DNA of 43,699 bases from Thermomicrobiales bacterium (GTDB taxonomy: Bacteria > Chloroflexota > Chloroflexia > Thermomicrobiales > UBA6265): positions 48,087 through 91,785 of the forward strand of contig JAUJOZ010000022.1 in the NCBI GenBank assembly GCA_030447415.1. The letters run 5' to 3'. Under the pieces are notes generated by a model, which saw only the letters and a list, made by a program, of their open reading frames with translations, was not told the DNA's origin and did not search any database. Position 1 is the first letter of the stretch; every line of letters begins with the position of its first letter. A program made the translations under genes and the position numbers. This document shows positions 1 through 8,980 of this stretch, one piece after another.

Positions 1-152
1 TCCCCGGCAGCTGCTACGGGTACGAGGGGCACGTTCGCTTCGGATTCGGGCCCGGGACGGCGCTCGAACGGATCGAAGCCGGGATTCGGCAGATCGACCG
101 GTTCGTCGCTGATCAGCGCGTAGGAGCCATCGCCACTTCAGCGGCAAAGTAG
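1..152 (+). CDS. Aminotransferase class I/II, C-terminal fragment
   Basis: The reading frame is open from the window edge (first full codon at base 3) to a TAG at 150-152 and gives 49 residues. It contains a G-H-V-R-F-G-F-G segment followed by an amphipathic helix (LERIEAGIRQIDRF). This matches the usual end of fold-type I PLP aminotransferases, where the Arg of the small domain binds the substrate carboxylate. The gene starts outside the window, so substrate and subfamily cannot be told. A GntR-type regulator lies downstream on the same strand after about 400 bases, too far for a tight operon. The family call rests on a short tail only. Confidence 0.6.
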   Translation, partial: PGSCYGYEGHVRFGFGPGTALERIEAGIRQIDRFVADQRVGAIATSAAK

Positions 153-559
153 CCGCGGACGCACAGAGCGCGTCCGGGCACTGGGTCGGATGAGAACGGG
201 ACAGCCAATCGATTCGGGCATTGCGGGAGGTTCCTGTTCGCGTGTCCGCCAAGACGGGGCGCATCCCTCCGGCAGGCTGGGGCGTCGTCACGTTCAATGT
301 CCTTTGTGGGGACGCCCCGGTTCCGCTACCGCCGCGATCCTATCGGGCACAATGCGTCGTCACCCTTCAATCTCTCGGCTAGAAGGAAGACCGCGGACTC
401 TGCTTAGCACGACGCACGACGGCGTCGGACCGTCCCCCGGGAAGTGCCTCCCAGCACATCCTGCTGCGCTCCATACGAGTTTCGCACTCGCCCCTCCCCG
501 AGCACAGCTTTCGTTCCTACAAGCCGCACTCATCCGCGGGTGCTGAGAGGGGGAGGTAG
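153..559. other. Intergenic region with one long-loop inverted repeat
   Basis: No convincing gene was found; the open frame at 190-546 has no recognisable protein features. An 8-bp perfect inverted repeat (GGGGCGTC at 279-286 and GACGCCCC at 311-318, 24-base loop) could form a hairpin after the aminotransferase gene, but no T-tract follows. The GntR ribosome binding site (GGGGGAGG) is at the right edge. Confidence 0.35.
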
Positions 560-1513
560 GTGAACGGTCTTTCCGTTCAAGCCGTCGTTGATCATGTCAT
601 AGATCGCTTGGCCAGCGGCATCTACTCGCCCGGGAGCAAGCTCCCGACGTCCCGGGAATTGGCCATCGAGATCGGCGTGCACCGCAACACGGCGGCAAAG
701 GCGTATCGGTCGCTCGCCGACCTCGGCCTCATCACCGTGAAACAAGGCCGAGGCAGCTTCGCCGCCGCCAAGGCGCAGCAGGAAAACCGGCAGCTACGCA
801 TGAACCAACTGAGCGAGAGCATTACCGACAGCATCGTTAGAGCGCGACGATCCGGTATGCCAGAGGATGACCTGCGGCGACTCATTGACGAGCGAGTCAA
901 AGCGGTTTACCAGGCGCCTCCTGCTCGAGGCGCGTTCGTCGAATGCAACAGTGAAGACCTGACGGTGGCCGTCGCGGAGATCGAACACCTGACGGGGATT
1001 CGCCTCAAACCGCTTTTATTGGACGAGATCGACCAAGCTCCCGCCAAGGCGTCCGCCGACGCCGACGTGATCTTCACGAGCCTCTTCCACATCACGGAAG
1101 TCAAGGAGTTGATCTCTCGCGTAGGGGCAACAACAAAGGTAGTCAGCCTTTACACCCAACCTGACGAGCAGGCGCTGCTTGAGATCGCCCAGATCAATCC
1201 GGGGTCGCGGGTCGGGATCGTGGTCAGCAATGTCGAAGGTGGGCGTCGCTACGTCGCTCAGCTCAACACCTTTACCTCAGTCTCGCCACAGGTACTCGTT
1301 CGTCCCAACGACGAGGAAATTCGAAAGCTCGCGCAGACGGTCGACGTGATTGTCTACAGCCGATCACGGGCGCGCCAAATGGATCGCCTGGACCTAGACA
1401 TCCGAACGATAGGCCTGTCATTCCATATCAGCGGGGACTCTGCAGTACGAGTGACAGAGCTGCTGCTGCATCCGTCAGCCGAAAGAGCGACCGACGGTCA
1501 CTCGAACAGGTGA
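560..1513 (+). CDS. GntR-family transcriptional regulator
   Basis: This 317-residue protein starts at a GTG placed a few bases after a strong GGGGGAGG site. Residues 1-70 form a GntR winged helix: a helix with ASGIYSPGSKLPTSREL, a recognition helix with GVHRNTAAKAYRSL, and a wing with LITVKQGRGSF. These are textbook for the family. A linker or coiled segment (about 70-125) leads to a C-terminal domain of roughly 190 residues with alternating strands and helices. It is not clearly FCD, UTRA or the MocR aminotransferase type; it could be a periplasmic-binding-like or UbiC-like ligand domain. The aminotransferase tail upstream hints at an amino-acid-related role, but the gap is large. A terminator-like hairpin follows. 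Effector and target genes are unknown. Confidence 0.85.
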   Translation: MNGLSVQAVVDHVIDRLASGIYSPGSKLPTSRELAIEIGVHRNTAAKAYRSLADLGLITVKQGRGSFAAAKAQQENRQLRMNQLSESITDSIVRARRSGMPEDDLRRLIDERVKAVYQAPPARGAFVECNSEDLTVAVAEIEHLTGIRLKPLLLDEIDQAPAKASADADVIFTSLFHITEVKELISRVGATTKVVSLYTQPDEQALLEIAQINPGSRVGIVVSNVEGGRRYVAQLNTFTSVSPQVLVRPNDEEIRKLAQTVDVIVYSRSRARQMDRLDLDIRTIGLSFHISGDSAVRVTELLLHPSAERATDGHSNR

Positions 1514-1571
1514 AGCTGGTGTCGATTGGGCCCTCCACGCTGAGGTTGGGTGTTTTCCCGGCAACGTCTTG

Positions 1572-1612
1572 AAAGGTTTTCCAGTAGCCTGCCTGCTACC
1601 GCGGGAACCTTT
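1572..1612 (+). terminator. Hairpin terminator after the GntR gene
   Basis: AAAGGTT (1572-1578) pairs with AACCTTT (1606-1612). An inner GTAGC (1584-1588) pairs with GCTAC (1595-1599). The flanking A-run and T-run on the outer arms suit a bidirectional intrinsic terminator. It lies 58 bases after the GntR stop and before the insertion sequence. Confidence 0.55.
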
Positions 1613-1676
1613 GGCCGTTCGTGGTCACTTGCCCCTAGAGGTCGACGCTCATCGAACCCCACGAATTCCGCGCCAC

Positions 1677-1720
1677 TGACCTGCCCCCCTTGTTTGGTCC
1701 ATGGATTATGAGAGTCCGGC
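1677..1720. repeat. IS left terminal inverted repeat
   Basis: This is the left end of the IS3-family element, starting TGACCTGCCCCC. It aligns with the reverse complement of 2854-2897 with a few mismatches and one small gap. Confidence 0.8.
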
Positions 1721-2563
1721 CAACTCTGACCGCGTACTCGTAGCCGCGTCGAAGCGGCGGCGAAATTCCTCTGGGGAGCGGTAGCCCAGTGTGCTGTGCG
1801 GCCGCGCCTGATGGTCGTCGCGTCGCCAGGCCTCGACGGTCCGCCGGGCGTCGGCCAGGCCGAGGAACCAGTGCTGGTCGAGGCACTCATCACGCAGCCG
1901 GCCGTGGAAGCTCTCGACGAACGCATTCTGGACCGGCTTGCCCGGCTCGATGAAGCGCAGCCGGACGCCACGCTCGTAAGCCCACTGGTCGAGGACCTTG
2001 CCCGTCGTTCTGGACCGTTGTCCAGGACAAGTTCGGCCGGTGTCCCGCGCTCGGTGACCACCCGATCCAGCACCTGGACCACCCGCAGCCCCGGTAGCGA
2101 GGTGTCGACCTCGATAGCCAGCGCCTCGCGCGTGAAGACGTCCACGACGGTGAACAACCGGATACGTCGCCCCCAAGCCAGGGCGTCACTCACGAAGTCG
2201 ATGCCCCACTGCTGGTTGGGGCGTCGGCAACGCCGCCCGCCCCCGGCCGTTGCGTGCCTTCCGCTTGCGCCCCCGTCGGCGCACCGCCAAACTCTCCGCC
2301 CGGTAGAGCCGCTCGACCCGCTTGTGGTTGACGGCGACCCCTTCCCGCCGCAGCAGCACGTGGAGCCGCCGGTAGCCGAACCGCGGCCGCTCCGCCGCCA
2401 GCTCCAGGAGTCGCTGCCGCAGCGGCCCGTCGTCGGTGCGGCCGCGGCCGTGGTACCGCAGCGTCGAGCGCCCGATTCCCACCAGTCGGCACGCGCGCCG
2501 CTCCGACAGCCCGAACCGCTCCCGCACCTGCGCCACCGCTGCCCGCCGCTGGGCGGGTGTCAT
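1706..2563 (-). pseudogene. IS3-family transposase OrfB (DDE integrase), two frameshifts
   Basis: Three reading-frame pieces together make one OrfB. Bases 2563 to about 2230 give the N-terminal HTH_21 part (RERFGLSERRACRLVGIGRS). About 2230 to 2030 give the first catalytic part with GIDFV and LVLDNGPE, the first two acidic residues of the DDE triad. About 2025 to 1706 give NAFVESFHGRLRDECL with the catalytic Glu and a normal C-terminus (HSTLGYRSPEEF). The first junction is a one-base shift near 2215-2235; the second is a one-base loss just after DNGPE (near 2020). Repaired, the protein would have about 285 residues, normal for the family. As it stands no full catalytic domain can be made. Confidence 0.85.
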
Positions 2564-2853
2564 GCGTTTTTTCGGAGGAGGTCTTTCAGGACGAGGTTGT
2601 CGAGGGCCTGCTCGGCGACGAGCCGCTTGAGCCGGGCGTTCTCTTCTTCTAAGGCCCGAAGCCGCGTCGCCTCACCCCGCTCCAGCCCGCCGTATTTCTG
2701 CTTCCAGCGGTAGAAGGTCTGCTCGCTGATGCCGTGCTGGCGGCAGAGCGCTGCCGTTGCCGTGCCCGCCTCGTGCTCCTTCAAGACGCCGACGATCTGC
2801 TCCTGCGTGAATCGGCTCCTGCGCATCGAATCCTCCTCGGGGCTCCGCCCCAC
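2560..2853 (-). CDS. IS3-family transposase OrfA (HTH protein)
   Basis: This 97-residue protein has an intact helix-turn-helix (residues about 1-50: RFTQEQIVGVLKEHEAG, then ALCRQHGISEQTFYRWKQKYGG). A leucine-zipper-like coiled coil follows (RLRALEEENARLKRLVAEQ). That is the standard OrfA build of the IS3 family, which binds the inverted repeats. Its TGA overlaps the orfB ATG as ATGA, with orfB in the -1 frame. An A-AAA-AAC slippery heptamer sits just before the stop. OrfA alone, if expressed, would act as a DNA-binding inhibitor. Confidence 0.85.
   Translation of the reverse strand: MGRSPEEDSMRRSRFTQEQIVGVLKEHEAGTATAALCRQHGISEQTFYRWKQKYGGLERGEATRLRALEEENARLKRLVAEQALDNLVLKDLLRKNA
2566..2572 (-). 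promoter_or_regulatory. Programmed -1 frameshift heptamer A AAA AAC
   Basis: On the minus strand, codons CGA AAA AAC end orfA, four bases before its TGA. A AAA AAC fits the X XXY YYZ rule in the orfA zero frame. A -1 slip here would fuse OrfA to OrfB, which is how IS3-family elements make the active transposase. No stem-loop was verified downstream. Confidence 0.6.
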
Positions 2854-2897
2854 TGAGGACTCCCATTATCCGTGGCCCAGTTTCCGGGGGCAGGTCA
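2854..2897. repeat. IS right terminal inverted repeat
   Basis: This is the right end of the IS3-family element (GGGGGCAGGTCA at the outer edge). It is the partner of the repeat at 1677-1720. The hsdM reading frame runs into it and ends at a TAA inside the element. Confidence 0.8.
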
Positions 2898-4439
2898 CGA
2901 TGGCAGCCAGGTTGGCACGGATCACCGTTTCGAGCTTGGCGGACTCGGTGAACTGGGAGTCCAAGGTGGCGATGAGGCGAGGCATCGTTGCCGCGAAGGG
3001 TTCGGTGCTTTCTTCGGTAGGGGCGACGCCGACGTAGCGGCCGGGGGTGAGGGTGTGGTTGTGGGCGCGAATGTCGGCGAGAGGGGGCGGCTTTGCAGAA
3101 GCCGGGGTGTCGGCGTAGGCGGCGCCGTCGCCGCGCCAGGCGTGGTAGGTGGCGGCGATGCGGGCGATGTCGGCGGGGTCGAGGACGCGGTGGATGCGGT
3201 CCTCCATGCGTCCGAGCTGGCGGGCGTCGATGAAGAGGGTTTCGCCGGCGCGGTCGCGGAGGGGTTTGTTGTCCATGCCGCGGCCGTTCAGTTTGTTGCG
3301 GCCGAGGAACCAGAGGGAGACGGGGATCTGGGTGGAGTAGAAGAGCTGGCCGGGGAGAGCGACGATGCAGTCGACGAGGTCGGCTTCGACGAGGCGTTTG
3401 CGGATCTCGCCTTCGCCACTGGTGTTGGAGGAGAGGGAGCCGTTGGCGAGGACGAAGCCGGCGACGCCGTTGGGGGCGAGGTGGGCGGCGATGTGCTGGA
3501 TCCAGGCGTAGTTGGCGTTGTTAACGGGGGGACGCCGAACTGCCAGCGGCGGTCGTCGCGGAGGCGCTGACCGCCCCAGTCGCTGATGTTGAAGGGGGTT
3601 GGCGAGGATGTAGTCGGCGCGGAGGTCGGGGTGCAGGTCGTGGTGGAAGGTGTCGGCGTGGTGGGGGCCGAGGTTGGCCTCGATGCGGCAGATGGCGAGG
3701 TTCATCTTGGCGAGGCGCCAGGTGGTGGGGTCGACTCCTGGCCGAAGATAGAGATGTCGCCGAGGCGACCGCTGTGCTCCTCGACGAACCTTTCGGACTG
3801 GACGAACATGCCGCCGGAGCCGCAGCAGGGGTCGTAGACGCGGCCCTTGTAGGGGCGAGCATCTCGACGAGGACGCGGACGACGCTGGTGGGGGTGTAGA
3901 ACTCGCCGCCCTGCTTCCCCTCGGCGCTGGCGAACTCGACGAGGAAGTATTCGTAGACCTGGCCGAGGACGTCGCGGGAGCGGCGGGACTTGCCGCCGAC
4001 GTCGAGGTTGGTGAAGAGGTCGATCAGCTCACCGAGGCGCCGCTTGTCGAGGGTGGGGCGGGCGTAACCCTTGGGGAGGACATCGCGCAGGGTGGGGTTC
4101 TCGCGTTCGAGGGCCTCCATGGCGGCGTCGACGAGGGCGCCGATGGCGGGTTGCTTGGCGTTGTCGCGGAGCTTGGACCAGCGGGCGTCGGTGGGCACCC
4201 AGAAGATGCCTTCGGCGGTGTACTCGTCCTTGTCCGGGTCGACGCCCTCGTCGCGCTGGGCGTCGAGGGCATGGTGCTCCTCGAAGGCGTCGGAGATGTA
4301 CTTGAGGAAGATGAGGCCGAGGACGACGTGTTTGTACTCGGCGGCGTCGAGGTGGCCGCGCGAGCTTGTCGGCGGCGGCCCAGAGCTTGGCCTTGTCAGC
4401 CGAGGTGAGGCCGGAGGCGATCGGGAGGGCGGTCTGCAT
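2898..4439 (-). pseudogene. hsdM: Type I restriction-modification DNA methyltransferase HsdM, multiply frameshifted
   Basis: Pieced across frames, the locus reads as a nearly complete HsdM. The start is [20 protein letters not shown] after AGGAG. Next comes an N-terminal HsdM_N helix bundle ([19 protein letters not shown] in the shifted frame, near 4330-4290). Then come [20 protein letters not shown] and the SAM-binding [11 protein letters not shown] (shifted frame, near 3840-3810), and a catalytic NPPF motif (shifted, near 3595). The C-terminal part includes [13 protein letters not shown]. At least five one-base indels are needed: near 4365, 3855, 3735, 3597 and 3530. The last few codons are replaced by the IS end at 2897. 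No hsdS or hsdR is visible. The native enzyme would have methylated adenine in a HsdMS complex. The gene cannot work as sequenced. Confidence 0.9.
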
Positions 4440-4598
4440 CACGGCTCCTGAGGGAAAGTGATTGCCTCCGGCATGCGCTGCCCATCCACCCTCGGGCGCG
4501 AGGTTTTGCGGTCAGGATTGCGGTCAAGAACGCCGAACGGCCAGGCGGAAGCAGCGCCCGGCCGTCCGTTCTAGGCGTCGTTGCGCCACTTTTTCGGG

Positions 4599-4671
<73 letters not shown>

Positions 4672-5439
4672 GGACGTATGCGGTGTTTTGATCCCTCTCC
4701 CAACCGTGACCCGCTGCCTATGCTTTCACCTCAACCGCGGTCACGCGCGAAAGTATAGCGCAGGCCGGGCCGGGTCGTCAGGTTCGCTGGACGGTTTCAC
4801 TCCCGCCCGCAAGATAGGCGGAGGCCGGGTCATTCCCCGGCGGTGGAGCCATGGCGGAGGCGAGTCCGGCGACGTGGTTCAGTTCGGCCGAGTGGCAAGT
4901 GGGGCGCCTGGTGACGCACCTCGCCCCGACCGCGACGTGCAATGAGGTGATCCTGGCGTGCAGTGCGCAGGAGCAGAAGGAGGTGTAGGGCGCGGCGGAG
5001 AACGCCGCCCGGCTCGTGGCCGGGCTCGACGAAACCCCCGGCAGCTCCTCAAGGCCGTCAGTCCCGGGACGGACATGGACGAGGTGGTCGGCGCCTACCT
5101 CGCTCACCCCGAGGCGTGGAACATCGAGAACAGCTCGGTGCACCGAAGTTCGCGCCTAACGGCCGGGTAGCCGCCATAGGCAGACCAATCGAGGGGTAGT
5201 TCAACCGAATTCATTTGTCTACGATGCTCTTCCGCGCAGCGACCACGCAGTAGTCTCAATCGAGACAAGATGCAGCGAGGTTGTTCGTCAAGGTAGGTCG
5301 CGCGTCGTGTGTGGGCTGGACACGTCCCATTCTGCGACAAACTATGGGCTAGGTGGCCCGGCGGTCTCGAGTCGTGGTGATACGCTTCCCCTCGGGCATC
5401 TCGTCACCACGAGTACCTCACCGTCATGGAGGACATTGG
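4672..5439. other. Gene-poor region with a possible degenerate ORF
   Basis: There is no intact convincing gene. An ATG at 4851 opens a 46-codon frame with protein-like composition (TWFSSAEWQVGRLV) ending at TAG near 4988. A different frame downstream (about 5045-5170) continues with LLKAVSPGTDMDEVVGAYL. Together they could be a decayed gene with a stop and a frameshift, family not recognised. From about 5170 to 5350 the base composition is less GC-rich and nothing recognisable is present. The DinB gene follows. Confidence 0.3.
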
Positions 5440-5895
5440 ATGGATCTGCTCGATCGCTTGTTGGACCACGCCCGCTGGGCCACGGCATGTCTCCTAGACC
5501 TGAGCCGCGACCTGACTGACGCGCAACTGGACCAGCCGTTCGATGTCGGGCACCGCACGTTGCGCGCGACGTTCGAGCACATGATCTTCAACGTCGAGGT
5601 CTGGACCGCCGTGATGGCCGGGCAGCCGGTCGATGAACAGCGAGACGACCGCTCACTGGCCGCACTAGTCGACCGCCACGAGCACTCGTACGCGGCCTTT
5701 GCGGCCTTTGCGCGCCGGGTGCGCGACGAGCGGCGCCTGGACGACACCTTCGTCGATCACTTCGGCGGGCGCATGACGTTCGGCGGCGCGATCATCCACG
5801 TCGTCCTCCACGACGCGGAGCACCGCAGCGAGGCACTGCACATCCTCGAACGCCTCGGCGTGCCCGACCTGCCCGAAGTCGATCATGCACTCTGA
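5440..5895 (+). CDS. DinB/YfiT-family metal-dependent enzyme
   Basis: This 151-residue protein starts at the ATG following AGGA (about 6 bases). A longer in-frame start at 5353 has no binding site. The sequence is a four-helix bundle of DinB type: MDLLDRLLDHARWATACLLD opens it, His47 lies in the FEHMIFNVEVW helix, and His124 and His128 lie in HVVLHDAEHR. These three His are the usual metal triad of the DinB/YfiT superfamily. Such proteins act as small thiol-dependent transferases or damage-induced proteins; the substrate here is unknown. It is convergent with the hydrolase at 5992 and has no operon partner. Confidence 0.85.
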   Translation: MDLLDRLLDHARWATACLLDLSRDLTDAQLDQPFDVGHRTLRATFEHMIFNVEVWTAVMAGQPVDEQRDDRSLAALVDRHEHSYAAFAAFARRVRDERRLDDTFVDHFGGRMTFGGAIIHVVLHDAEHRSEALHILERLGVPDLPEVDHAL

Positions 5896-5991
5896 TCAAA
5901 CGGCGCGCGACACCTAGCCGATCGGGCCGTGCGGACCCAGTCCTCTTCCCTCACCATGGTTCGGGACGGGACGAATCGTCGGGCGGAGCGC

Positions 5992-6672
5992 TCACGCGAG
6001 TTGAGCCTTCAGGAAGGCCAGCGTCCGCTCCCAGACCAGGTCCGCCGCCGCGGCGTTGTACGCATCCGGCCGGTTGGGCTCGACGAACCAGTGGCCGGTG
6101 CCGGGATAGACGTGGAACGTCACCTCGCGCCCAGCCGTGCGGATCCTGGCCTCCAGCGCGCGCACGGCCTCCAGCGGCTCGAAGTCGTCGTGCTCCGCGA
6201 AGTGACCGAGGTAGGCGGCCCGCGCCGTGCTGTAATCCCCTTCGTTCGTCCCATAGACTGCCACGACCGCGCTAACGTCGTCCGGCCGCACCTGCGACAG
6301 ATGCAGCGCCCAGTAGGCGCCCAGCGAGAAGCCGATGACCCCGATCGGTTCACCGGTCACCGCCGGCAACCCGCGTAGCTGCTCCACCGCGGCCTGCACA
6401 GCCGCCTCCGCCTCGGCCGGCGCCCGATTGTGCGCGGCGACCAACGCCTCAGCCTCAGCGATGGACGCGGTCGTCGCCCCGTCGGCATACAGACTCGGCG
6501 CCAGCGCCGCGTAGCCTTCCGTCGCCAGTCGGTCGCACACGTCGGTGAAGACGGACGTCAACCCCCACCAGGCGTGCAGCACCAGCACGCCGGCACCACG
6601 ACCATGTTCAGGCACAGCCAAATACGCGCGATTGCCCGCCGGCCCAACTTGCAGCCACTCGCCCACGCCCAC
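5992..6672 (-). CDS. Dienelactone hydrolase-family alpha/beta hydrolase
   Basis: About 226 residues from the proposed GTG at 6672. The frame stays open to 6840, and no start has a clear ribosome binding site, so the N-terminus is uncertain. After an initial strand (AYLAVPEHG) comes the core VLVLHAWWGLTSVF. The nucleophile elbow is GVIGFSLGA with Ser at about 116 (many dienelactone hydrolases have Cys here). An acid lies at about 162-163 (AEHDDFEP), and His194 sits in YPGTGHWFVEP. Fold and triad fit PF01738. Likely substrates are small esters or lactones; none can be named. The gene is followed downstream by the convergent DinB gene, and gatA lies upstream on the same strand. Confidence 0.85.
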   Translation of the reverse strand: MGVGEWLQVGPAGNRAYLAVPEHGRGAGVLVLHAWWGLTSVFTDVCDRLATEGYAALAPSLYADGATTASIAEAEALVAAHNRAPAEAEAAVQAAVEQLRGLPAVTGEPIGVIGFSLGAYWALHLSQVRPDDVSAVVAVYGTNEGDYSTARAAYLGHFAEHDDFEPLEAVRALEARIRTAGREVTFHVYPGTGHWFVEPNRPDAYNAAAADLVWERTLAFLKAQLA

Positions 6673-6944
6673 CGCCGTACGTACGTCGAACGTCCGTTCG
6701 GGTACAGCATAGGGTAGATGGTCGAGTTTGCCAAGGGGACACGACCGAAGAGTTTCACCGTCACATCGGCGACCATCTTGAACCCGTGCATCTTCGGGGC
6801 TTTCTTCCACGCCTGCAACGTCGGCTTCTTGCCGACACATCGCCAGGAAAGCCGGCTGACCAATACGTCTCTACATCTTTTCGTCGAAGCCCGCCGGGGC
6901 CAGCTACCCGGTCCGCCTCCTCAGCCCTCCATTCCAGCCCCGCG

Positions 6945-8444
6945 TCAGACCTGTGCCCTCTCCTCCAGCGGGGGCCGCATCCCCGCCCAGGGCTCGGACC
7001 GCTCGTAGGCGTCAGCCACGCGCAGCACGGTCGCCTCGTCGAAGTGTCGGCCGAGGATCTGCAGGCTCACCGGCAGGCCGTCCGCGAACCCACACGGGAC
7101 GGCGATCCCCGGGATCCCCGCCATGCTCGCCGGCACCGTGAACACGTCGGCCAGGTACATCTGGTAGGGGTCAGCCGTCCGCGCCCCGATGCCGAACGCG
7201 ACCGTCGGCGACGTTGGCGCTACGATCGCGTCCACCCGCGCGAATGCCTCGTCGAAGTCGCGCTTGATCAGCGTCCGGACCTTCTGCCCCTTGACGTAAT
7301 AGGCATCGTAGTAGCCGCTGCTGAGGGCATGCGTGCCGAGCATGATTCGTCGCTTCACCTCTGGACCGAACCCCTCGCCCCGGGTGCGCTCGTATGTCTC
7401 ACGCAGCGTCGGCGCCTCGACGGCGAGCCCGTACTTCACCCCGTCGAACCTCGCCAGGTTCGCGCTCGCCTCCGCCGGCGCGGTGACGTAGTAGGTCGGC
7501 AGCGCGTACTTGGTGTGGGGCAAACGGACCGGCACCAGCTCGGCTCCGAGCTCTCCGAGTCGTCGCACGGCCGCCTCGACCGCCGCCTCCACCCCCGGCT
7601 CCATGCCCTCGATCGTGTACTCCTCGGGGATGCCGATCGTGGTTCCCCGCAGCTCTCCGCCAAGCGCCGCGCGGTAGTCCGGGACCAACTCGGGGGCAGA
7701 CGTCGCGTCCAACGGGTCGTGCCCGGCGATTGCCTGGAGCATGATCGCTGCGTCCTCGACGGTCCGCGCGAACGGCCCGATTTGGTCAAGGCTGCTGGCG
7801 AAGGCGATCAATCCGTAGCGCGAGACGCGGCCATAGGTCGGCTTCAAGCCGACGACGCCGCAGAACCCCGCCGGCTGCCGAATCGAACCTCCCGTGTCCG
7901 TCCCGAGCGAGAGCGTCGCTTCCCCAGCGGCCACCGCGGCCGCTGGCCCGCCACTGCTTCCACCTGGCACCCGCTCGACATCCCAGGGGTTGCGCGTTGT
8001 GAAGAAGGCCGAGTTCTCGGTGGACGATCCCATAGCGAACTCGTCCGTGTTCGCCTTGCCGAGGAAGACCGCTCCCTGTGCCCGCAGCCGTGCCACGACG
8101 GTCGCGTCGTAGGGCGACCGGTACCCGACCAGGATCTTCGAACCCGCCGTCGTCACCGCGTCGGTCGTGCAGAGCACGTCCTTCAGCGCCACCGGCACCC
8201 CGGTTAGCGGCCCGGCCTCACCCCGCGCGATCCGCGCGTCGGCCGCGGTTGCCTGGGCCCGCGCGACGTCGGCCATGACCTCGATGTAGCACCGCACCCG
8301 CCCGTCGAGCGCCTCAATCCGCGCCAGGTGGGCCTCGGTCAATTCGGCGGCCGAAATTTCCCGCGCGTCGAGTTGCCGTCGCGCATCGGCCGCCGTCAGC
8401 CGAGTCAGGTCGTCGCTCCCCGTGGGCATCGCCGGAACGCTCAT
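6945..8444 (-). CDS. gatA: Asp-tRNA(Asn)/Glu-tRNA(Gln) amidotransferase subunit A
   Basis: This 499-residue amidase-signature protein releases ammonia from Gln (or Asn) for transamidation of misacylated Glu-tRNA(Gln) or Asp-tRNA(Asn) in the GatCAB complex. The Ser-cisSer-Lys triad is visible: Lys88 in VPVALKD, Ser163 in [10 protein letters not shown] and Ser187 in DTGGSIRQP. Spacing of 75 and 24 residues matches well-studied GatA proteins. The signature [20 protein letters not shown] is intact. It starts by an ATGA overlap with gatC, so the two are translationally coupled. No gatB is in the window; it must lie elsewhere. Confidence 0.96.
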   Translation of the reverse strand: MSVPAMPTGSDDLTRLTAADARRQLDAREISAAELTEAHLARIEALDGRVRCYIEVMADVARAQATAADARIARGEAGPLTGVPVALKDVLCTTDAVTTAGSKILVGYRSPYDATVVARLRAQGAVFLGKANTDEFAMGSSTENSAFFTTRNPWDVERVPGGSSGGPAAAVAAGEATLSLGTDTGGSIRQPAGFCGVVGLKPTYGRVSRYGLIAFASSLDQIGPFARTVEDAAIMLQAIAGHDPLDATSAPELVPDYRAALGGELRGTTIGIPEEYTIEGMEPGVEAAVEAAVRRLGELGAELVPVRLPHTKYALPTYYVTAPAEASANLARFDGVKYGLAVEAPTLRETYERTRGEGFGPEVKRRIMLGTHALSSGYYDAYYVKGQKVRTLIKRDFDEAFARVDAIVAPTSPTVAFGIGARTADPYQMYLADVFTVPASMAGIPGIAVPCGFADGLPVSLQILGRHFDEATVLRVADAYERSEPWAGMRPPLEERAQV

Positions 8445-8752
8445 CCCGCGTCCTCGTCCCCGGCTCCGCCGAGGATGGCGTGGACCTCGAAGAACCCGTC
8501 CGCCTGCCGCGGCGCGTTCTGCAGCACCGCTTCACGCGGCAGCGACGGTCGAACCTCGTCCTCGCGCCACACGTTCGTCAACGCCACGACCTGCGCGGTC
8601 GGTGGGATCGCCGCCGTGTCGAGCTCGTCCAACGCCGTGATGTGGTCGAGGATCACGGACAGCTGGTCGCGCAGCCGCTCCTTCTCCTCGTCGCTCAACC
8701 CCAACCGGGCCAGCGCTGCCACATGCTCGACGTCGGCGATCGTCAGGCTCAC
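8441..8752 (-). CDS. gatC: Asp-tRNA(Asn)/Glu-tRNA(Gln) amidotransferase subunit C
   Basis: This 103-residue protein starts at a GTG ([20 protein letters not shown]) after a GGGAG site; the frame upstream of the GTG is not conserved-looking. It has the standard GatC build: an N-terminal helix ([13 protein letters not shown]), [25 protein letters not shown], then the extended region ending in [20 protein letters not shown], which wraps around GatA and GatB. GatC stabilises GatA. Its stop overlaps the gatA start by four bases, a tight two-gene operon. Confidence 0.95.
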   Translation of the reverse strand: MSLTIADVEHVAALARLGLSDEEKERLRDQLSVILDHITALDELDTAAIPPTAQVVALTNVWREDEVRPSLPREAVLQNAPRQADGFFEVHAILGGAGDEDAG

Positions 8753-8980
8753 GAACGCACTCCCACCACAACAGCGAAGCTGCCGGCGCGGTCCCAACCG
8801 CCGCCGACAACCGTCGCCTTAACCTCGACCCGGCAGTCTAGCACACGCTACGCGCGTGCCCCGTCCTCCCCCGACAGCCGAATGCCCGCCGCGGCAGCGC
8901 CGTGCCGCGAAGTCCGAGGACCGGGCTGCTCGCTCCAAATGCTGGGAGAGGAGTTGGGGCGGAGGACCGTCCCGCTGGGG

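Larger units (their letters stand above)
1677..2897 (-). mobile_element. IS3-family insertion sequence, complete but decayed
   Basis: The element is 1,221 bp and bounded by imperfect inverted repeats of about 40 bp. The left end begins TGACCTGCCCCCC at 1677; the right end, read inwards on the minus strand from 2897, begins TGACCTGCCCCCG. Beyond the first 12 bases the two ends stay similar (GGTCCATGGATTATGAGAGTCC against GGCCACGGATAATGGGAGTCC). It carries orfA and orfB overlapping by ATGA, the IS3 layout, most like the IS407 group. OrfB has two frameshifts, so the copy should be inactive. Flanking bases (left CCAC, right CGAT) are not a target duplication, which suggests loss of one original flank. 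It interrupts the last codons of hsdM. Confidence 0.88.

Noticed and set aside
535..560. TGCTGAGAGGGG string resembling part of a TPP riboswitch
   Set aside because: Only one short motif is present; the second conserved half is absent and the string merges with the GntR ribosome binding site.
6786..8207. 473-codon plus-strand frame opposite gatA
   Set aside because: It is an Arg/His-rich translation without features, antisense to an intact conserved gene.
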